Positions 5,652-8,964 of a DNA stretch of 8,964 nt are shown piece after piece (positions within the stretch are counted from its first letter, which is position 1; each line of letters opens with the position of its first letter). The notes under the pieces were generated by a model, which saw only the letters and a program-made list of their open reading frames with translations, was not told the origin of the DNA and did no database searches. Made by a program: the position numbers and the translations under genes. The stretch covers positions 1-8,964 of the forward strand of contig CBDUWQ010000161.1 in assembly GCA_965370965.1 (NCBI GenBank), in the 5' to 3' direction. Source of the DNA: GH45 sp965370965 (GTDB lineage: Bacteria; Bacteroidota; Bacteroidia; Bacteroidales; SZUA-534).

Positions 5652-6941
5652 ATGATTAAAATAATAAGGGAAAAAATTAGTACGGTATTTGAAGATCAAT
5701 TTTGGCGAAATGTTGCAACCCTGTTTACAGGTTCAGCAATTGCTCAGGCTTTGCCAATATTAATATTCCCCATACTTACTCGTGTATATTCAAAAGAGGC
5801 ATTGGGTTTTTATTTTGTATATGCAGCGGTAGGAATGTTAACTCAAATTGTGGCATCATTACAATACCAATTAGCTATTGTACTACCTAAAGAAAAAAAA
5901 GATGCACAAAAACTGCTAAGTATTAATTTTATTTTGGTAGCATTTATTTCTGCATTAATTGCAATAGCAATTTGGTTGCTTTTTGATTTTATTGCAGGTT
6001 TTATTCAACAAAAAGATTTACTTATATGGCTTTATGCAGTTCCATTTAGCACTCTTTTTTTAGGATGGTTTAATGCTTTAAGTTATTTTTTTAACAGAGA
6101 AAAAAAATATAAGATAATATCGGTTGGTAAAGTTACAAAATCGGTGGTTTTATCAGTTTTTCATATTGTATTTGGTGTAATTGGCTTTATAAAATCAGGA
6201 CTAATTTTAGGGCTTATTATTGGACAATTTGCAAGTATGCTAATTCTTTTTGTGTTTTTGTTTAAAAAAACCGATTTTAAGATAAACCTCAATCTTATCG
6301 AGTTAAAGGCAGTTTTTATTAAATATAAAGATATTCCATTGTTTAACACCCTTATCTCTTTTTTAAACACACTATCAAATCAGTTACCTCTATTTTTGCT
6401 TGCTCGGTTTTATGGAGTTGTGACTGCCGGCGATTATGGATTAGCCAACAGGATTCTTAATACACCACTAAGCCTTATTAGTTTATCTGTTGGACAGGTA
6501 TTTTTTCAAGAATCGTCAGATATTAATAACAAAAAGGGTGATTTGCATAATTTAGTAAAGAGCATATATAAAAGGCTATTCAAGATTGGGGTTATACCTA
6601 TAATATTTGTAACAATTTTTGCCCCTTTTATATTTCAATTATTTTTTGGCGATGAATATTTATCGGCAGCTAGAATGGTTCAAATAATTATTCCATGGGT
6701 ATTTTTAGGATTTCTAACTCAGCCGGTAAGTTCTTTGTTCACGGTTCTTAAAAAACAAAAGTTTATGTTTTTTATAAATATGGTTGTTTTGGGTTTTCGG
6801 TTTATAGCTTTGTACTTAGGTTTTTATTTATACAACAACATGTTAGTTTCAGTTCTTTTTTACGCTATTGTTGGTGTTCTTTTCAATATCTTCCAGTTGT
6901 ACTATTTTTTAAAAATATCAAAAGAGAATGTAACATATTAA
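5652..6941 (+). CDS. Wzx-like oligosaccharide (O-antigen/lipid-linked glycan) flippase
   Basis: This 429-residue polytopic protein fits the polysaccharide-transporter branch of the MOP superfamily. Members flip undecaprenyl-linked oligosaccharides from the cytoplasmic to the periplasmic face of the inner membrane. About twelve hydrophobic segments can be traced, roughly at 20-42, 50-72, 90-112, 123-146, 162-180, 183-203, 231-252, 265-283, 311-332, 342-366, 370-394 and 398-420. The N-terminal FTGSAIAQALPILIFPILTR (25-44) and the central GLANRILNTPLSLIS (263-277), then QVFFQESSD, are typical of this subfamily. Length is normal. The ATG has an A/T-rich leader without a Shine-Dalgarno site. It is the first gene of the plus-strand operon, with the next gene starting 8 bases after its stop. 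The lower G+C than leuS is common in exchangeable polysaccharide loci. The transported glycan cannot be inferred, and the specific symbol wzx is not assigned because these proteins diverge strongly. Confidence 0.88.
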   Translation: MIKIIREKISTVFEDQFWRNVATLFTGSAIAQALPILIFPILTRVYSKEALGFYFVYAAVGMLTQIVASLQYQLAIVLPKEKKDAQKLLSINFILVAFISALIAIAIWLLFDFIAGFIQQKDLLIWLYAVPFSTLFLGWFNALSYFFNREKKYKIISVGKVTKSVVLSVFHIVFGVIGFIKSGLILGLIIGQFASMLILFVFLFKKTDFKINLNLIELKAVFIKYKDIPLFNTLISFLNTLSNQLPLFLLARFYGVVTAGDYGLANRILNTPLSLISLSVGQVFFQESSDINNKKGDLHNLVKSIYKRLFKIGVIPIIFVTIFAPFIFQLFFGDEYLSAARMVQIIIPWVFLGFLTQPVSSLFTVLKKQKFMFFINMVVLGFRFIALYLGFYLYNNMLVSVLFYAIVGVLFNIFQLYYFLKISKENVTY

Positions 6942-6949
6942 TAAAAAGC

Positions 6950-8548
6950 ATGGGAAAAATTATTTTTGATACAAACTCAGCAAAAGGATTTAAATGGCAC
7001 ACCATTAATAAAGTTTGGGTAAAAGGTGTATTTTTTGATGAAAATCAAAAACTTTATTCAAAAACTGCATTACCTGAATATTTTAAAAATACTGATTCTT
7101 TTGATTCTTTTATTTTTTTATTAAAAAAATGCAATGGAATATTCTCTGTTATAATTAAAAAAAACGATGAAATATGGTGTGCTGTTGACAGAAATATATC
7201 ATCTCCATTGTTTTATTCCAAAATTAATAATGAGTGGATTGTTTCAGATAATACAAATACGATTGCTGCCAGTTTGCCAATTGTAAAACAAAATAAATTT
7301 CAGGTAACAGTTTATAGAAGTTTAGGTCATACTTTTGGAAGAGAGACATTAGTTACAGATATTAACCAAGTGGAATGTGCACAAGCCTTAAGGTTAAAAG
7401 ACGGTAAAATTGTTGAAAAAATAAATTATCATGTATTCTCTGTTAAAACTTTTAATAATAAGCCTAAAAAAGAGCTATTAAATATAGGATTTAATTTGTT
7501 TGAAGATAGTTTTAACAGACTTGTTAAAAGCCTAAATGGACGTACTGCCGTTGTCCCTTTAAGCGGAGGTTTTGATTCAAGAATGATTGCTGCCGCTTTA
7601 AAAAAACTAAAATATGAAAATGTAATTTGCTTTACTTATGGAAAAAGAGAAAATAATAATGAAATTGAGTTAAGCAGAAAAGTTGCCAAAGCCCTTAATT
7701 ATAAATGGTTATTTGTTGAATATAACAATAAATTATTTGATGGCTTTTTAAATACTATTGAATTTCATGATTATATGCACTTTTCAAGCCATTTAAGTTC
7801 AATGTTTTACTTGCAAGAATATTTTGCCGTAAGATACCTTAAAAACAACAAACTGGTGCCTGAGGATTCAATTTTTATTCCCGGTCATTCCGGTGATCTT
7901 ATAGGTGGGAGCCAGTTGGTAAAAGTTATTGATAAAAATTTAAATGTTAATAATATTGTAACTTTTTTCATAAATAAAAAAAGCATTTATAACCCACTAT
8001 CTTCAAAAAACAAAAAAGAATTAAAAAAACTAATACAAGCCGAAATAACTGATAAATTAATCAATAAAGGTGCTACTGTATTTGAAGAACTTGATATAAG
8101 AGAGAAAATATCAAAAGTGATTTTTAATTCTTCAAGCGTATTTGATTTTTTTGGTTATGAAAAACGGTTTCCCTTTTGGGATTTAAAACTTCTTGATTTT
8201 TTCTTATCATTACCCCCGGAACATAGAGAAATGAAGAAACTATATGATTCAATTTTAATTGATAAATATTTTAAGCCTTACGGTATTTACTTTAAAGATG
8301 AATTGCAACCATCAAAATCAAAAATAGTATTTGAAAAAATTAAAAACAGTATAAAACAACATATTCAATATAAATTTAAATTTACTTTGCTGAAAAAAAG
8401 AGACTGGTTAAACTCTTATGAAGCAATAATGCCGTTGTTAAATAAGATGAAAGAAAATGGACATAAAATGCATTTTAAAGCCGTATCGTTTAATGAAATT
8501 TTAATTGAATATTACCTGTTTTGCCTTAAAAAGGAAATCTCAAAATGA
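6950..8548 (+). CDS. Asparagine-synthetase-related protein lacking the glutaminase cysteine
   Basis: The 532-residue protein has the two-part layout of class B asparagine synthetase. Residues about 1-160 look like a degenerate N-terminal Ntn-type glutaminase fold (NGIFSVIIKKNDEIWCAVDRN at 62-82 matches the core strands). Residues about 180-520 form the ATP-pyrophosphatase synthetase domain. The PP-loop is SGGFDS at 205-210. HSGDLIGG (313-320) stands in for the GEGADELFGG motif, and KRFPFWDLKLLDFFLSLP (405-422) matches the conserved VPFLD segment. The nucleophilic Cys2 is absent, since the protein begins MGKIIF, so glutamine hydrolysis by the usual route is not possible. The protein may use free ammonia or another amine, or form an amide internally as beta-lactam synthetase relatives do. 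In this operon a role in amidating a sugar carboxyl or building a glycan substituent is plausible but inferred. The gene starts 8 bases after the flippase stop and overlaps the next gene by 4 bases (ATGA). Confidence 0.82.
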   Translation: MGKIIFDTNSAKGFKWHTINKVWVKGVFFDENQKLYSKTALPEYFKNTDSFDSFIFLLKKCNGIFSVIIKKNDEIWCAVDRNISSPLFYSKINNEWIVSDNTNTIAASLPIVKQNKFQVTVYRSLGHTFGRETLVTDINQVECAQALRLKDGKIVEKINYHVFSVKTFNNKPKKELLNIGFNLFEDSFNRLVKSLNGRTAVVPLSGGFDSRMIAAALKKLKYENVICFTYGKRENNNEIELSRKVAKALNYKWLFVEYNNKLFDGFLNTIEFHDYMHFSSHLSSMFYLQEYFAVRYLKNNKLVPEDSIFIPGHSGDLIGGSQLVKVIDKNLNVNNIVTFFINKKSIYNPLSSKNKKELKKLIQAEITDKLINKGATVFEELDIREKISKVIFNSSSVFDFFGYEKRFPFWDLKLLDFFLSLPPEHREMKKLYDSILIDKYFKPYGIYFKDELQPSKSKIVFEKIKNSIKQHIQYKFKFTLLKKRDWLNSYEAIMPLLNKMKENGHKMHFKAVSFNEILIEYYLFCLKKEISK

Positions 8549-8964
8549 AACAAACTATAAACAAAGCTTTTAACACACCACACTTTTTGATAGCGAAACC
8601 TTTGCAAAAAAAATTAAAACTTACCTCATCAACAAAAGGTGCAATAATAAGTATAACAATAAGCGTAATAATTCTGCTATTATTTTATCATGCAAATATT
8701 TTTTCGCCCAATAAATTTATTTTTTCCAGCAATAACGATGGGCTAAAAACATATTTTAATTTTGCATGGCACGGTTACCATGACAAATCATTGCACGAGT
8801 TAAATGCCATGAGCTATCCTTATGGCGAGTTTTTACTGTTTGAAGATTCATTGCCATTTTTTAGCAGTATAAATATGTTGCTAATAAAGGTATTTCCTTC
8901 ATTTAGTAACTACTTCTACTTTACTAAGTTAAAATATTCATGTTATATATTTGAATATCAGAAG
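8545..8964 (+). CDS. Large membrane protein, 5' part only (possible GT-C-type glycosyltransferase-like)
   Basis: An open frame starts at the ATG that overlaps the previous stop (ATGA, 8545-8548) and stays open for 140 codons to the window edge. After a basic N-terminus (residues 1-32) comes one strong membrane segment at about 33-51 (GAIISITISVIILLLFYHA). An extracytoplasmic-looking stretch follows, with NNDGLKTYFNFAWH (63-76) and MSYPYGEFLLFEDSLPFF (89-106). The D-G-x-K-x-Y-F plus YPYGE pattern recalls large uncharacterised membrane proteins in Bacteroidota polysaccharide loci with GT-C-like topology, where an acidic residue sits in the first periplasmic loop. That comparison is from memory and the function is inferred. 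Translational coupling to the upstream gene supports membership of the same operon. The last ~18 residues are less hydrophobic than I would expect, and I cannot tell whether this is real or an edge effect. Confidence 0.7.
   Translation, partial: MKQTINKAFNTPHFLIAKPLQKKLKLTSSTKGAIISITISVIILLLFYHANIFSPNKFIFSSNNDGLKTYFNFAWHGYHDKSLHELNAMSYPYGEFLLFEDSLPFFSSINMLLIKVFPSFSNYFYFTKLKYSCYIFEYQK

Noticed and set aside
1..8964. CRISPR array, tRNA or rRNA genes, insertion sequence
   Set aside because: No regularly spaced repeats, no cloverleaf sequence, no rRNA-like stretch and no transposase-like protein were seen on either strand.

Overview
The window looks like a piece of a Bacteroidota (Bacteroidetes) chromosome, probably Bacteroidales or a close relative. 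The evidence is AT-rich DNA, A-rich leaders without Shine-Dalgarno motifs, TAnnTTTG-type promoter sequences, a leucyl-tRNA synthetase with the insertions and degenerate zinc site I associate with that phylum, and an M23 lipoprotein with an acidic stretch behind the lipid-anchored cysteine. This assignment is inference from sequence character, not from a database match.

The left 5.3 kb carries three housekeeping-type genes, all on the minus strand. In transcription order they are leuS (leucyl-tRNA synthetase, 5312-2508), a YitT-family membrane protein (2351-1488, with the ATG preferred over an upstream TTG) and an M23-family peptidoglycan peptidase lipoprotein (1300-26). The two gaps between them (156 and 187 bases) hold palindromic elements. 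One is an imperfect 28-bp palindrome that overlaps a well-spaced promoter candidate for the YitT gene. One is an exact 20-bp palindrome. One is a GC-rich hairpin-forming inverted repeat.

A 339-base divergent gap (5313-5651) separates this block from the right side. It contains several inverted repeats, an 8-base direct repeat and a good -7 box for leuS, and implies a leuS leader of about 250 nt that can fold.

The right 3.3 kb is on the plus strand and visibly richer in A+T. It begins a surface-polysaccharide locus: a Wzx-like flippase (5652-6941), an asparagine-synthetase-like protein without the N-terminal glutaminase cysteine (6950-8548), and the start of a membrane protein that runs off the window (from 8545). 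Gaps of 8 bases and then a 4-base ATGA overlap indicate one operon. The likely shared task is building and exporting a lipid-linked glycan: the flippase moves it across the inner membrane, and the asparagine-synthetase-like enzyme may amidate or otherwise modify a carboxyl group on a sugar or its precursor.

I did not find a wholly new system. The most interesting points are the glutaminase-less amidotransferase-like protein in the polysaccharide operon, the His-to-Asp change at the M23 metal site, and the structured divergent intergenic region.
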